28,351 nucleotides of DNA from assembly GCA_023458875.1 (NCBI GenBank), contig JAEWXO010000024.1, forward strand, positions 1 through 28,351, read 5' to 3'. The translations under genes and the position numbers were made by a program. Positions within the stretch are counted from its first letter, which is position 1, and each line of letters begins with the position of its first letter. The DNA comes from Bacillota bacterium (GTDB taxonomy: Bacteria > Bacillota > Clostridia > Oscillospirales > Ruminococcaceae). The notes under the pieces were generated by a model that was given only the letters and a program-made list of their open reading frames with translations, searched no databases and was not told the origin of the DNA. Of this stretch, positions 8,610 to 18,010 are shown piece after piece.

Positions 8610-9749
8610 ATGAAAAAAATCTCAGTATTAGGATCTACTGGCTCTATAGGAATGCAGTCACTGGATGTTGCAAGACTGCATAAACTGGATGTTAAAGCAA
8701 TTGCTGCTAACAGCAGCTACAAGGTTCTTGAGGAGCAGGCGCGTGAATTTTCGCCTGAATATGTATGTATCTTTAATGATAAATATTATTTACAGCTTAA
8801 GCGTTCTCTTTCTGATATGCCGGTAAAGGTTCTTTCAGGTATGGATGGTTTATGTCAGATAGCTGCAGATAAAGATACAGATATCATTCTTAATTCTGTA
8901 GTTGGAATGGTCGGACTTCTTCCGACTCTGACAGCCATAGAAAACGGAAATGATGTGGCCCTTGCAAATAAGGAAACACTTGTTGCCGGGGGCGGAATTG
9001 TCATGTCAGCTGCCCAGAAAAATAACGTGAAAATACTGCCAGTTGACAGTGAACATTCAGCCATTTTCCAGAGTCTTCAGGGAAATGACATGAATAAGAT
9101 TAATAAAATTATTCTCACTGCATCAGGCGGTCCTTTCTTCGGAAAGAGCAAAAGAGAACTTCAGAATGTTACTGTTGAACAGGCACTGAATCATCCTAAC
9201 TGGAGTATGGGAAATAAAATAACAATTGACTCTGCAACACTTATGAACAAAGGACTTGAATTTATTGAGGCAAAGTGGCTTTTTGATCTTGAGCCTGAAC
9301 AGATTGAAATTGTCGTACACAGACAGAGTGTCCTTCATTCTGCTGTAGAATATAAGGATTTTTCAATAATAGGTCAGTTGGGTGCACCGGATATGAGAAT
9401 ACCTATTCAATATGCGTTAATGTATCCTCAGAGAATACAATGTCCTACCAAACGACTTTCACTGACTGACTGCGGATCACTTACGTTTGAAAAACCGGAT
9501 TATGAAACATTTGAATGTCTTTCAGTATGCATAGATGCAGTTAAAAAGGGAGGAGCATATCCGTGTATAGCAAATGCAGCAAACGAAGAAGCTGTAGGAT
9601 ACTTCCTTGACAACAAAATCAGTTTTTTAAAAATAGGTGAACTTGTAAAAGCAGCTGTCGATAATTTCTCGTATTCTGATCTTCAGAAATATGATGACGT
9701 TGTATCAGCTGACAGAATGGCAAGAGAATTTGTTAAATCTAAAATATAG
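8610..9749 (+). CDS. dxr: 1-deoxy-D-xylulose 5-phosphate reductoisomerase
   Basis: Dxr (IspC) converts 1-deoxyxylulose 5-phosphate to methylerythritol 4-phosphate with NADPH, the first committed MEP-pathway step. At 379 residues it is near full family length. It shows the N-terminal nucleotide-binding GSTGSIGMQSLD, LANKETLVAGGG, and the metal/substrate-site PVDSEHSAIFQ, then SGGPFFGKSK, HPNWSMGNKITIDSATLMNK and the C-terminal ANAANEEAV. The ATG at 8610 follows AGGAAAGGGA. Isoprenoid precursors made here feed UppS encoded upstream; a later MEP gene, ispG, is two genes downstream. Confidence 0.96.
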   Translation: MKKISVLGSTGSIGMQSLDVARLHKLDVKAIAANSSYKVLEEQAREFSPEYVCIFNDKYYLQLKRSLSDMPVKVLSGMDGLCQIAADKDTDIILNSVVGMVGLLPTLTAIENGNDVALANKETLVAGGGIVMSAAQKNNVKILPVDSEHSAIFQSLQGNDMNKINKIILTASGGPFFGKSKRELQNVTVEQALNHPNWSMGNKITIDSATLMNKGLEFIEAKWLFDLEPEQIEIVVHRQSVLHSAVEYKDFSIIGQLGAPDMRIPIQYALMYPQRIQCPTKRLSLTDCGSLTFEKPDYETFECLSVCIDAVKKGGAYPCIANAANEEAVGYFLDNKISFLKIGELVKAAVDNFSYSDLQKYDDVVSADRMAREFVKSKI

Positions 9750-9770
9750 AAATCTAAGGAGTAATTTTTT

Positions 9771-10868
9771 ATGAATATAATTATTGCATTAATCGTATTC
9801 GGAATTCTTGTTGCTATTCACGAGTTCGGACATTTTGCTGTAGCAAAGCTCAGTGGAATCAGGGTTAATAAATTTGCAATCGGGATGGGACCGAGGATTG
9901 TAAAATTTACAAAAGGAGAAACAGAATATTCTCTGAGATTATTCCCTGTCGGTGGTTTCTGTGCAATGGAGGGTGAGGATGAACACAGCGATGATCCGAG
10001 AGCGTTTCACAATAAACCGATTATCAACAGAATAGGCGTTGTAGTTGCCGGTGCAATCATGAACATTATACTTGGATTTATTGTTGCAATCATTATGACA
10101 AGCGTTGCCGATAAGATACCCACAAACACTATCGTTAAGTTTGAAGAAAACGCAATGAGTGAGCAGACAGGTCTCCGGACAGGCGATGAGATAATTAAAA
10201 TGGACAATATGAGAATATTTACAAATCAGGATATTGCCTATAAACTCAATAACACAGCTGATGGTGTTTTTGATCTTGTTGTAAAAAGAGACGGAAAAAA
10301 AGTTAATCTTAATGACGTTAAATTTTATGATTCATATTATTACTACGTAGAAAAGAAAGCCGGAGAAAAGGATAAATATATAACGTTTGAAACCAAAGAG
10401 GAGTATACAGGTACTGAGGAGCTTGAACTGGCTGAAAGCAGATATGACTTTTTTGTTGACGCTGAAAAGGATAAAACAATAACTTCTGTTATAGACTATT
10501 CATTCAGAAATACGCTTACACTTGCAAGACTGATATGGATTTCACTTATAGATCTTGTAACCGGACAGTATGGTCTTAACGATTTGTCAGGACCGGTTGG
10601 GATTGTATCCGCAATAGGCGACGTAAGAGCATATGGCATTGAAAGCCTTCTACAGCTTGTTGCTATGATAACAATAAACCTCGGTATATTTAATCTGCTT
10701 CCGCTTCCTGCACTTGACGGAGGAAGGCTGGTATTTTTAATTATTGAAGCAATAAGAAAGAAACCTATACCGCCTGAAAAAGAAGGAATGGTCCATTTTA
10801 TAGGACTTGCGCTTCTTATGCTTCTTATGATAGTTGTAACAATAAACGATGTAAAAAATTTGTTTTAA
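9771..10868 (+). CDS. rseP: RseP-type site-2 zinc metalloprotease with PDZ domain
   Basis: The 365-residue protein is an intramembrane protease. The HEFGH zinc motif (His17, Glu18, His21) lies in the first membrane segment, a second segment is at about 85-111, a PDZ-like region at about 120-180, and the NLLPLPALDGGR motif with the third zinc ligand Asp316 is at 308-319. The last membrane segment is near 342-357. RseP family members cut anti-sigma factors and leftover signal peptides within the membrane. AAGGAG precedes the ATG. An insertion between the PDZ and the LDG motif (about 185-235, rich in Tyr, Lys and Glu) is longer than I would expect for a minimal member. Confidence 0.93.
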   Translation: MNIIIALIVFGILVAIHEFGHFAVAKLSGIRVNKFAIGMGPRIVKFTKGETEYSLRLFPVGGFCAMEGEDEHSDDPRAFHNKPIINRIGVVVAGAIMNIILGFIVAIIMTSVADKIPTNTIVKFEENAMSEQTGLRTGDEIIKMDNMRIFTNQDIAYKLNNTADGVFDLVVKRDGKKVNLNDVKFYDSYYYYVEKKAGEKDKYITFETKEEYTGTEELELAESRYDFFVDAEKDKTITSVIDYSFRNTLTLARLIWISLIDLVTGQYGLNDLSGPVGIVSAIGDVRAYGIESLLQLVAMITINLGIFNLLPLPALDGGRLVFLIIEAIRKKPIPPEKEGMVHFIGLALLMLLMIVVTINDVKNLF

Positions 10869-10878
10869 TACATTAAAA

Positions 10879-10903
10879 AAACAGAGCATATAAAGCTCTG
10901 TTT
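10879..10903 (+). terminator. hairpin between rseP and ispG, probably a leaky terminator
   Basis: A 9-bp stem (10879-10887 and 10895-10903) with a seven-base loop contains ACAGAGC/GCTCTGT and ends in TTT followed by a pyrimidine-rich GCCTTTG. It sits in the 67-base gap and would reduce but probably not block read-through into ispG, for which no separate promoter was seen. Confidence 0.45.
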
Positions 10904-10935
10904 GCCTTTGCATAAAGACATGGAGGAAATTTTAA

Positions 10936-11973
10936 ATGAGAAATGTTAAACCTGTTAAGCTTAATGATCTGACATTCGATGGCAGTCATGTTTATATTCA
11001 GTCAATGCTCAATACAAAATCCACAGATATTGACGGAAGTGTAAGACAGGCGGTTGAGCTTGAAAAGGCAGGCTGTGAGATTATTCGTGCAGCAATTCCT
11101 GATAAAGATGCAATAGCTCTGATACCTGCAATAAAATCCGCTGTAAATATTCCTCTTGTTGCTGATATTCATTTTGATTACAGACTTGCACTGTCAGCAG
11201 TTGATGCCGGAATTGACAAAATAAGAATTAATCCCGGAAACATAGGAGATCCCGACAGAGTAAAGGCTGTTGCAAATGCCTGTGCAAATAAAAATATCCC
11301 TATAAGAATAGGTGTTAATTCCGGTTCTGTTGAAAAAGAAATCCTTAAAAAATTCGATGGCCCGACTCCTGAAGCATTGGTAGAAAGTGCAATGGGACAC
11401 GTGAAAATACTCAACAGGTTTGACTTTGATGATATTGTTATATCCATTAAATCTTCAGATGTCAGAAATATGATACAAGCGTACAGAAAAATGGCTCAGA
11501 CAGCTGATTATCCGCTTCATCTCGGCGTTACAGAAGCGGGAACAGAACGTATGGGAATAATAAAATCATCTATAGGTATAGGTTCTCTTCTTGCTGACGG
11601 AATAGGTGAAACGATAAGAGTCTCACTTACCGGTGACCCGGTGCGTGAAGTATACGCTGCACGTGATATTCTTAAAAGTCTTGGGCTCAGAGGGGGACCG
11701 CAGCTTGTTTCATGTCCTACATGCGGAAGAACGAGAATAGATCTTATCGGTCTTGCAAATCAGGTTGAAAAAGAGCTTGCCGGTATTCAAAAGGATATAA
11801 AGGTTGCAGTAATGGGATGCATAGTAAACGGTCCGGGTGAAGCAAAGGAAGCAGATATAGGAATTGCGGGCGGAGAAGGCTGTGCCGTTCTTTTTAAAAA
11901 GGGAGAAATAATAAAAAAGGTGCCTGAGTCCGATATATTAAGTGAACTGATGAAGGAAATAAATAATCTGTAA
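10936..11973 (+). CDS. ispG: 4-hydroxy-3-methylbut-2-enyl diphosphate synthase
   Basis: IspG reductively converts methylerythritol cyclodiphosphate to HMBPP using a [4Fe-4S] cluster. The 345-residue protein has the TIM-barrel half (VADIHFDYRLAL, IRINPGNIG, PIRIGVNSGS). Its C-terminal half holds the cluster ligands Cys260 and Cys263 in SCPTCGRT, Cys295 in VMGCIVNGPGEA, and the fourth ligand Glu302. The ATG at 10936 has TGGAGGA upstream. It is followed after 20 bases by polC. With dxr, this gives two MEP-pathway genes in one operon. Confidence 0.96.
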   Translation: MRNVKPVKLNDLTFDGSHVYIQSMLNTKSTDIDGSVRQAVELEKAGCEIIRAAIPDKDAIALIPAIKSAVNIPLVADIHFDYRLALSAVDAGIDKIRINPGNIGDPDRVKAVANACANKNIPIRIGVNSGSVEKEILKKFDGPTPEALVESAMGHVKILNRFDFDDIVISIKSSDVRNMIQAYRKMAQTADYPLHLGVTEAGTERMGIIKSSIGIGSLLADGIGETIRVSLTGDPVREVYAARDILKSLGLRGGPQLVSCPTCGRTRIDLIGLANQVEKELAGIQKDIKVAVMGCIVNGPGEAKEADIGIAGGEGCAVLFKKGEIIKKVPESDILSELMKEINNL

Positions 11974-11993
11974 ATTTGGACAGGAGAATTTTA

Positions 11994-14900
11994 ATGAATG
12001 AAATAAATGTTCTTGATTTTTTAAAGGAATTCAATATTGAAATACCGGAAAAAATATCGGGGGGAAGTATATTTAAAATTACATATACGGGTGACTTGAG
12101 AGCAATTTCATTTTATATAAAATTTTCAGAACTTATAGACTTTGAAAGTACACTTAAATTTGAAAATAATCTCAGAGCAGGCTTTGCAGTTGAAAAAATA
12201 AATATACTTTGTTTTTATCCCTCAGAACTTTTTTCACTCGACTATTTCAGCGTCCTTAAAGATAAGCTTAAGAGAAAGCTTTCTGTTGTAAACGGATTTC
12301 TTGATGAGTGTATTGTCACAGAAATTGATGAAAATTTACTTAATATTGAGTTGAAAACAGGCGGATATGAACTGCTTATGAAATCAAATTTTTGTCGTGA
12401 GCTGTCATCGCTTATAAATCAGGAATTTGGATTAAATTATACAATTAACCTTACAGGTGAGCTTACTGTAAAAAATGAAGAGCACGAAAAGCTAATCGGT
12501 CAGGCAATGGCTGAATTACCAAAGCGTACAGAGCAGTTTATTTCAAATGAGGGTAAATCCTCACCGAGTCAGGGGAGTTCAAGGAATATTTCATTTCGGG
12601 AAGTACCTCTTGATTCGCTTGGGCTTTCAGTTAAGTTTACCGATGACCTCGGAAAGCTTATCAAAGGACGTGAGATAAAACAAGAGGCGGTTCCGATTTC
12701 TGAAGCTGTAAAAAATTTAAACAATAAGGTTACTGTATGGGGTGATGTGTTTGAATGTGAAAGCAAGGAAATTAAGGGGGACAGAACGGTATTTTCATAT
12801 ACAATAACTGATTACACAGGTTCTGTTATAATAAAAATATTTGAAAAAAACGATAAGATTGATGAGTCAGGACTTGGATTTGTAAAAAAAGGAAGTACAA
12901 TTATTGTAAACGGACGAATTGACTTTGATAATTTTGCAAAAGATATATCAATGATGGCTGATTCAGTTATAATCGGAACAAGAATAATGAAAAAAGACAA
13001 TGCCAGAGTCAAACGTGTTGAGCTTCACATGCATACTTCAATGTCTTCAATGGATGCAGTTACACCTGCAGAACAGATTGTAAAGAGAGCGCACGAATGG
13101 GGCCATCCGGCTGTTGCAATTACAGACCATGGAAATGTTCAGGCATTTCCTGAGGCTATGAATACAGCAGCTGGGTTCAAGGATCCTGATTTTAAGGTGT
13201 TGTACGGATGTGAAGCATATGTTGTAAATGATATTAACAGACTGAAAATTCTGCATAATGATGACGGCAGAAGTGTAAACGATGAAATTGTTATTTTTGA
13301 CGTGGAAACTACAGGATTAAGCAGTAAAAACGACAGACTTACCGAAATAGGCGCTGTCAAGGTCAGAAATATGCAGATAATTGATGAATTCCATACATAT
13401 GTTAATCCCGAAATGCAGATACCGGCACGAATTACAGAGCTTACAGGAATAACAAACGGAATGGTGGACGATGCACCTTCCGAAACAGAAGCACTAAAGA
13501 AGTTTATGGAGTACTGTGGCGAAAATGCAGTTCTTGTAGCTCACAATGCAACATTCGATGTATCTTTTATCAATGCAGTCTGTGAGCGAAACAATATTGA
13601 TTTTAAATTTAACTATATTGATACGCTGGTAATGTGTCAGGCGATGCTGACTGATATTTCAAAGCATAAGCTCAATATTGTGGCAAAGCATCTTAAACTC
13701 GGAAAATTTGATCACCACCGTGCAACAGATGATGCAAGAATGCTCGCAAAAATTTATATTGAACTCATAAAACGCCTTGTTCAGAACAATGATGTAAAAA
13801 TACTTTCAGATCTTAACACAAATGTCTCTACTATTGACGTAAAGAAACTTAAGTCATATCACCAGATAATAATTGTAAGGAATCAGCTTGGGCTTAAAAA
13901 CCTTTATAAGCTTGTTTCATACGGACATCTTAATTATTTTCATAAAAAGCCTCTTATGCCTAAGTCTGTTCTTAAAAAGCACAGAGAAGGACTTATTTTC
14001 GGAAGTGCCTGCGAAGCCGGTGAACTCTTTACAGCTATGGTCGAAAATAAATCTCATGAAGAAATTGTTGAGCTTGCAAAATTTTATGATTATCTTGAAA
14101 TTCAGCCGCATATGAACAACGCATTTATGATTAAGAACGGTATGGCCCGCAGTGAGGATGAGCTTAAGGATTATAACAGAAAGATTGTTGCACTTGGCGA
14201 AGAGCTTGGAATACCTGTTGTCGCAACCTGTGACGTTCATTTTATTGATGAGAAGGACAGTATATTCAGAAAAATTCTTCAGACAGGAAACGGTTTTAAG
14301 GATTCTGATGACCAGCCGCCTCTGTTTTTCAGAACAACAGATGAAATGCTTGAACAGTTTCAGTATCTCGGTGAAGAAAAAGCATATGAGGTCGTTGTGA
14401 CAAATACAAATATGATCGCTGATATGACTGAACAGATCCGTCCTATACCTAACGGAACATATACACCGACCATTGAAGGTGCAGAGGAGGATCTTGTTCG
14501 TATCACGCATGACAAGGCACATGAGATTTATGGAGATCCTCTTCCTGAAATCGTTGAGAAACGTCTTGACAGGGAACTGTCATCTATTATAAAGCATGGT
14601 TTTGCAGTGTTATATATTATTGCGCAGAAGCTTGTATGGAATTCGGTTGAGCATGGTTACCAGGTAGGTTCACGTGGATCTGTCGGTTCGTCATTTGTAG
14701 CGTCAATGGCGGGTATTTCAGAAGTTAATCCGCTGTGTCCGCATTATGTCTGTCCAGGATGCAAACACAGTGAATTCATTACTACAGGCGAATACGGTTC
14801 GGGATTTGACCTGCCGCCTAAAAACTGTCCTGAATGCGGAACTGATATGATGCGTGACGGACATGATATTCCGTTTGAAACATTTCTGGGATTTGACGGA

Positions 14901-16340
14901 GACAAAGCTCCTGATATAGACCTTAACTTTTCAGGTGAATATCAGTCGTCTGCCCATAGGTATACAGAGCAGCTTTTCGGTCGTGATAATGTATTTAAAG
15001 CCGGAACTATAAGTACTGTAGCGGAAAAGACAGCCTTCGGATATGCAAAGGGGTATTGTACCGATAAAAATATCGAAGTAAACAACGCTGAAGTATTAAG
15101 ACTTTCAAAGGGATGTACCGGTGTAAAAAAGACAACAGGTCAGCATCCGGGAGGAATGGTTGTTGTACCTAATGATTACGAGGTTTATGATTTCACTCCT
15201 GTACAGCATCCGGCAGATTCAACGGACTGTGATGTTATTACGACTCACTTTGACTTCCACTCTCTGCATGATACTATTCTTAAGCTTGATGAGCTGGGAC
15301 ATGTTGTTCCTACGTTATATAAACATCTTGAAGATATGACGGGAATTCTTATAAAAGATGTACCTACATCAGATCCGAATGTAATAAAAATGATAACAGA
15401 TGCAACTACACTTGGTGTGACGCCTGAACAGATTTTCTGTCCAACAGGAAGTCTTGGAATCCCTGAGATGGGAACAGGATTTACAATACAGATGCTTATG
15501 GATTCAAAGCCGACAAAATTCAGCGATTTTCTTCAGATTTCGGGACTTTCTCACGGTACGGATGTATGGCTTGGAAATGCAAAGGAACTCATCGAACAGG
15601 GAATATGTACGATTTCTGAAGTTATCGGAACACGTGACAGTATCATGACTTATCTTCTGTATAAAGGTGTTGAGCCAAAGCAGGCATTTCAGATCATGGA
15701 AAATACCCGTAAGGGTAAAGCACCGAAAACATTTACTCCGGAGCTGATTCAGATGCTTCTTGACCATAATGTTCCGCAGTGGTATATTGACAGCTGTCTT
15801 AAAATCAAATACATGTTTCCGAAAGCTCATGCCGCAGCATATGTAATTGCTGCAATAAAACTGGGATGGTTCAAGCTTTACAAACCTGTTGAATTTTATG
15901 CAACATATTTTACCGTAAGAGGTACTGACTTTGATGCGGCAACCGCTATTTTGGGAAAAGGAGCTGTTCGTGAGAAATGCATAATGCTCAGAGAAATGGG
16001 CAATGAACGTTCTGCAAAAGAAACAGCAACTCTTGATATGTTATACATAATAAATGAAATGCTTGAAAGAGGTTTTTCATTTCTCCCGCTTGACCTTAAG
16101 AAATCACATGCATATAAGTATCTTATCGAGGACGGCAAAATACGCATACCATTCAGTTCTATTCCAGGTATCGGTGGTGCAGCTGCAAACAATCTGTATA
16201 ATGCAGCACAGGCAGGAAACTATATCTCAATCGAAGAATTCCAGAACAATAGCGGTGCTTCAAAAACCGTAATTGAAATGCTTGAAAAAATGGGCACATT
16301 CGGAAGTCTTCCAAAATCAAGTCAGATGACATTGTTTTAA
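11994..16340 (+). CDS. polC: DNA polymerase III alpha subunit, Gram-positive PolC type
   Basis: PolC is the replicative polymerase of Firmicutes. The 1448-residue protein has a variable N-terminal domain (about 1-210), an OB domain (about 240-330), and a PHP domain starting ELHMHTSMSS (His345, His347). A DEDD 3'-5' exonuclease is inserted in PHP (FDVETTGL, Asp436/Glu438; HNATFDVSF; HRATDDAR). The palm carries PDIDLNFSGEYQ with catalytic Asp974 and Asp976, a four-cysteine-type zinc site (Cys915, 920, 923, 945, 948 nearby), and a C-terminal helix-hairpin-helix stretch GIGGAAANNLYNA. The frame runs back to a TTG at 11976, but ATG 11994 with CAGGAGAA is the better start. It ends in SQMTLF, a plausible beta-clamp-binding tail. 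Confidence 0.96.
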   Translation: MNEINVLDFLKEFNIEIPEKISGGSIFKITYTGDLRAISFYIKFSELIDFESTLKFENNLRAGFAVEKINILCFYPSELFSLDYFSVLKDKLKRKLSVVNGFLDECIVTEIDENLLNIELKTGGYELLMKSNFCRELSSLINQEFGLNYTINLTGELTVKNEEHEKLIGQAMAELPKRTEQFISNEGKSSPSQGSSRNISFREVPLDSLGLSVKFTDDLGKLIKGREIKQEAVPISEAVKNLNNKVTVWGDVFECESKEIKGDRTVFSYTITDYTGSVIIKIFEKNDKIDESGLGFVKKGSTIIVNGRIDFDNFAKDISMMADSVIIGTRIMKKDNARVKRVELHMHTSMSSMDAVTPAEQIVKRAHEWGHPAVAITDHGNVQAFPEAMNTAAGFKDPDFKVLYGCEAYVVNDINRLKILHNDDGRSVNDEIVIFDVETTGLSSKNDRLTEIGAVKVRNMQIIDEFHTYVNPEMQIPARITELTGITNGMVDDAPSETEALKKFMEYCGENAVLVAHNATFDVSFINAVCERNNIDFKFNYIDTLVMCQAMLTDISKHKLNIVAKHLKLGKFDHHRATDDARMLAKIYIELIKRLVQNNDVKILSDLNTNVSTIDVKKLKSYHQIIIVRNQLGLKNLYKLVSYGHLNYFHKKPLMPKSVLKKHREGLIFGSACEAGELFTAMVENKSHEEIVELAKFYDYLEIQPHMNNAFMIKNGMARSEDELKDYNRKIVALGEELGIPVVATCDVHFIDEKDSIFRKILQTGNGFKDSDDQPPLFFRTTDEMLEQFQYLGEEKAYEVVVTNTNMIADMTEQIRPIPNGTYTPTIEGAEEDLVRITHDKAHEIYGDPLPEIVEKRLDRELSSIIKHGFAVLYIIAQKLVWNSVEHGYQVGSRGSVGSSFVASMAGISEVNPLCPHYVCPGCKHSEFITTGEYGSGFDLPPKNCPECGTDMMRDGHDIPFETFLGFDGDKAPDIDLNFSGEYQSSAHRYTEQLFGRDNVFKAGTISTVAEKTAFGYAKGYCTDKNIEVNNAEVLRLSKGCTGVKKTTGQHPGGMVVVPNDYEVYDFTPVQHPADSTDCDVITTHFDFHSLHDTILKLDELGHVVPTLYKHLEDMTGILIKDVPTSDPNVIKMITDATTLGVTPEQIFCPTGSLGIPEMGTGFTIQMLMDSKPTKFSDFLQISGLSHGTDVWLGNAKELIEQGICTISEVIGTRDSIMTYLLYKGVEPKQAFQIMENTRKGKAPKTFTPELIQMLLDHNVPQWYIDSCLKIKYMFPKAHAAAYVIAAIKLGWFKLYKPVEFYATYFTVRGTDFDAATAILGKGAVREKCIMLREMGNERSAKETATLDMLYIINEMLERGFSFLPLDLKKSHAYKYLIEDGKIRIPFSSIPGIGGAAANNLYNAAQAGNYISIEEFQNNSGASKTVIEMLEKMGTFGSLPKSSQMTLF

Positions 16341-16342
16341 AA

Positions 16343-16373
16343 TCAAGCTCTGCGTATTAAAAGCAGAGCTTGA
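16343..16373. terminator. first hairpin of the shared polC / dCache-protein terminator
   Basis: A perfect 11-bp stem (16343-16353 and 16363-16373) has a nine-base loop. On the minus strand it is followed by TTTTAAAAC, so it can act as a back-up terminator for the minus gene, and it lies three bases past the polC stop. Confidence 0.65.
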
Positions 16374-16374
16374 A

Positions 16375-16407
16375 AAATGGCTGTTATCGTAAGGATAACA
16401 GCCATTT
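16375..16407. terminator. second hairpin of the shared bidirectional terminator
   Basis: A perfect 14-bp stem (16375-16388 and 16394-16407) with a five-base loop contains ATGGCTGTTATC. On the minus strand it runs into TTTTT; on the plus strand into AATATTT. It ends five bases before the stop codon of the convergent gene and probably stops transcription from both sides. Confidence 0.8.
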
Positions 16408-16412
16408 AATAT

Positions 16413-17951
16413 TTAACGCATAGCGTCTAAATCAACAAAAGTAATCTGACCTGGATTCGTTATGCCGTTTCGGTTTGTTAAATCTTTTAAAGCGGTAATA
16501 ATAGATGTGTTTATATGGTTGCTCTTTTTAACTATTGCCATTCTGTAATTTACAATTACATTTCCGGAAGATGTATTATGAGGCTTTACAAGCTGTACAA
16601 GGGCGCTGTTTGCAGCGGACATAACCTTTTTATAGCTCAAATCATCATTGTAAAGCTGGATAGCAACCATAAATTCATCAGAACCTGTACGGTAAATATT
16701 GTATCCGACAAATGAATTTTTGATTCTTTCAGCTGTTGAAATAAGCACCGCATCACCGGCATCATTGCCGTAATTGATATTAACGTTACTGAAATCACTG
16801 ATGTTTATCATTGCAAAATAATACGGTGAGTCCGGAGAATTTTTAATCTTGCCGTCTTCAAAATCATTGCAGAAGGATACACGGTTATTGACCTCAGTAA
16901 GAATATCGCCGAATATCGCTGTATTAAGTGATTCTTTGGTTTTAGCATTTTTCTGAACAGCGGTTGTAAGCTTTCTGGCTGTTTCCTCCTGTCTTTTGTT
17001 AAGAAAGTGGAAGAACAAAATAAATCCGAGAGCAAAGAGACAGAAAATATACAGATATATTCTCAGGCTTTTTGTAAGTGAAAATATTTCACTCTTTGTA
17101 TCGTCAATCATAAGCAGCCAGTTTCTGTTAGGCATAACTGAAAATATTGAAACATATTTTTCATTATTTGCTTTATATTCAAAGTATCCTGTAACAGGGG
17201 AACGTGATCCGTTGTATTTTTTGCAGATATCCAATAGTTCCTTGTTGTCGGTTTCTGTTGCTACCTTTGACTTTTCCGGATTGAATATGTATTTGTTATC
17301 TGACATATTTATCATACTGTATGATGCGTTTTCCATGCCCTGCATTGTAAGGCTGTTAAGCGATTCTACAAGGCCTTCTGTATAAATTCCAAGGCCGACA
17401 AGACCAATAGGATTTCCTTTGTCATCATAAATTGCCTTGTACATTGATACAATTTGTTTCTGACTTGCAGGAGATATTATAATACCTGTATCGTAAACAT
17501 TGCTTCCTGCGTTGAGCATTGCATCCTGGAGTGCTTTTCTTGGCTCTTCATCTTTTCTTGTAATCATACCAACCGTTAGGGGATTTGTGTGAGCAATAAC
17601 CTGAGTGTTCCAGTTACTAACATAAATACCTTCAAGATTGTCAATGCCATTTGAAAACTTTTTAGTGTATTCCTGAGCCTCTTTTTTTGCAGTCAAGTCA
17701 TCCTGGTTCATCAGCACTCTAGTAATTTCTCCGGCATTGCTATATGCAACTAATGTTTTTTCCGCGCTTTTTACATAGCTTTCTATAATATAGCTTCTCT
17801 CATCTGCTATGGTATTCATGTGTTCAATAGAATTTTTCTTTGTGCTGCTTGTTACAGTTGCTGTTATTCCTATAGACAGACCAAGCATTACTGCAAGCTG
17901 AATTATAAGTATAATATTAACAGTTGTAAACACCTTTTTTGTTTTATTCAT
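16413..17951 (-). CDS. dCache sensor membrane protein with degenerate GGDEF domain
   Basis: The 512-residue protein has an N-terminal membrane segment (about 10-32), an extracytoplasmic double-Cache-like sensor (about 40-290, with GIYVSNWNTQVIAHTNP and NRNWLLMIDD), a second membrane segment (about 295-317) and a C-terminal GGDEF-fold domain (about 345-512). The GGDEF landmarks LTEVNNR, NYGNDAGDAVL and RTGSDEF are present. However, the signature reads Gly-Ser-Asp-Glu-Phe, the metal-binding Asp position is Asn383, and the usual Lys, Asp and His of FKxIND..GH are Ser388, Ile392 and Asn396. Diguanylate cyclase activity is therefore doubtful; it may bind nucleotide or signal by contact. GGGGAGG precedes the ATG, and only 59 bases separate it from the upstream gene, so they may be one transcript. 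Confidence 0.8.
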   Translation of the reverse strand: MNKTKKVFTTVNIILIIQLAVMLGLSIGITATVTSSTKKNSIEHMNTIADERSYIIESYVKSAEKTLVAYSNAGEITRVLMNQDDLTAKKEAQEYTKKFSNGIDNLEGIYVSNWNTQVIAHTNPLTVGMITRKDEEPRKALQDAMLNAGSNVYDTGIIISPASQKQIVSMYKAIYDDKGNPIGLVGLGIYTEGLVESLNSLTMQGMENASYSMINMSDNKYIFNPEKSKVATETDNKELLDICKKYNGSRSPVTGYFEYKANNEKYVSIFSVMPNRNWLLMIDDTKSEIFSLTKSLRIYLYIFCLFALGFILFFHFLNKRQEETARKLTTAVQKNAKTKESLNTAIFGDILTEVNNRVSFCNDFEDGKIKNSPDSPYYFAMINISDFSNVNINYGNDAGDAVLISTAERIKNSFVGYNIYRTGSDEFMVAIQLYNDDLSYKKVMSAANSALVQLVKPHNTSSGNVIVNYRMAIVKKSNHINTSIITALKDLTNRNGITNPGQITFVDLDAMR

Positions 17952-18010
17952 GTTATGATTTTTCCTCCCCAGAATTGAATTATGTTTTTATAATGATTCA
18001 GAGAATATAT

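Noticed and set aside
13917..14522. 201-residue minus-strand ORF inside polC
   Set aside because: The polC frame is continuous here with clear homology features; the antisense product is rich in Cys/Phe/Lys and looks random.
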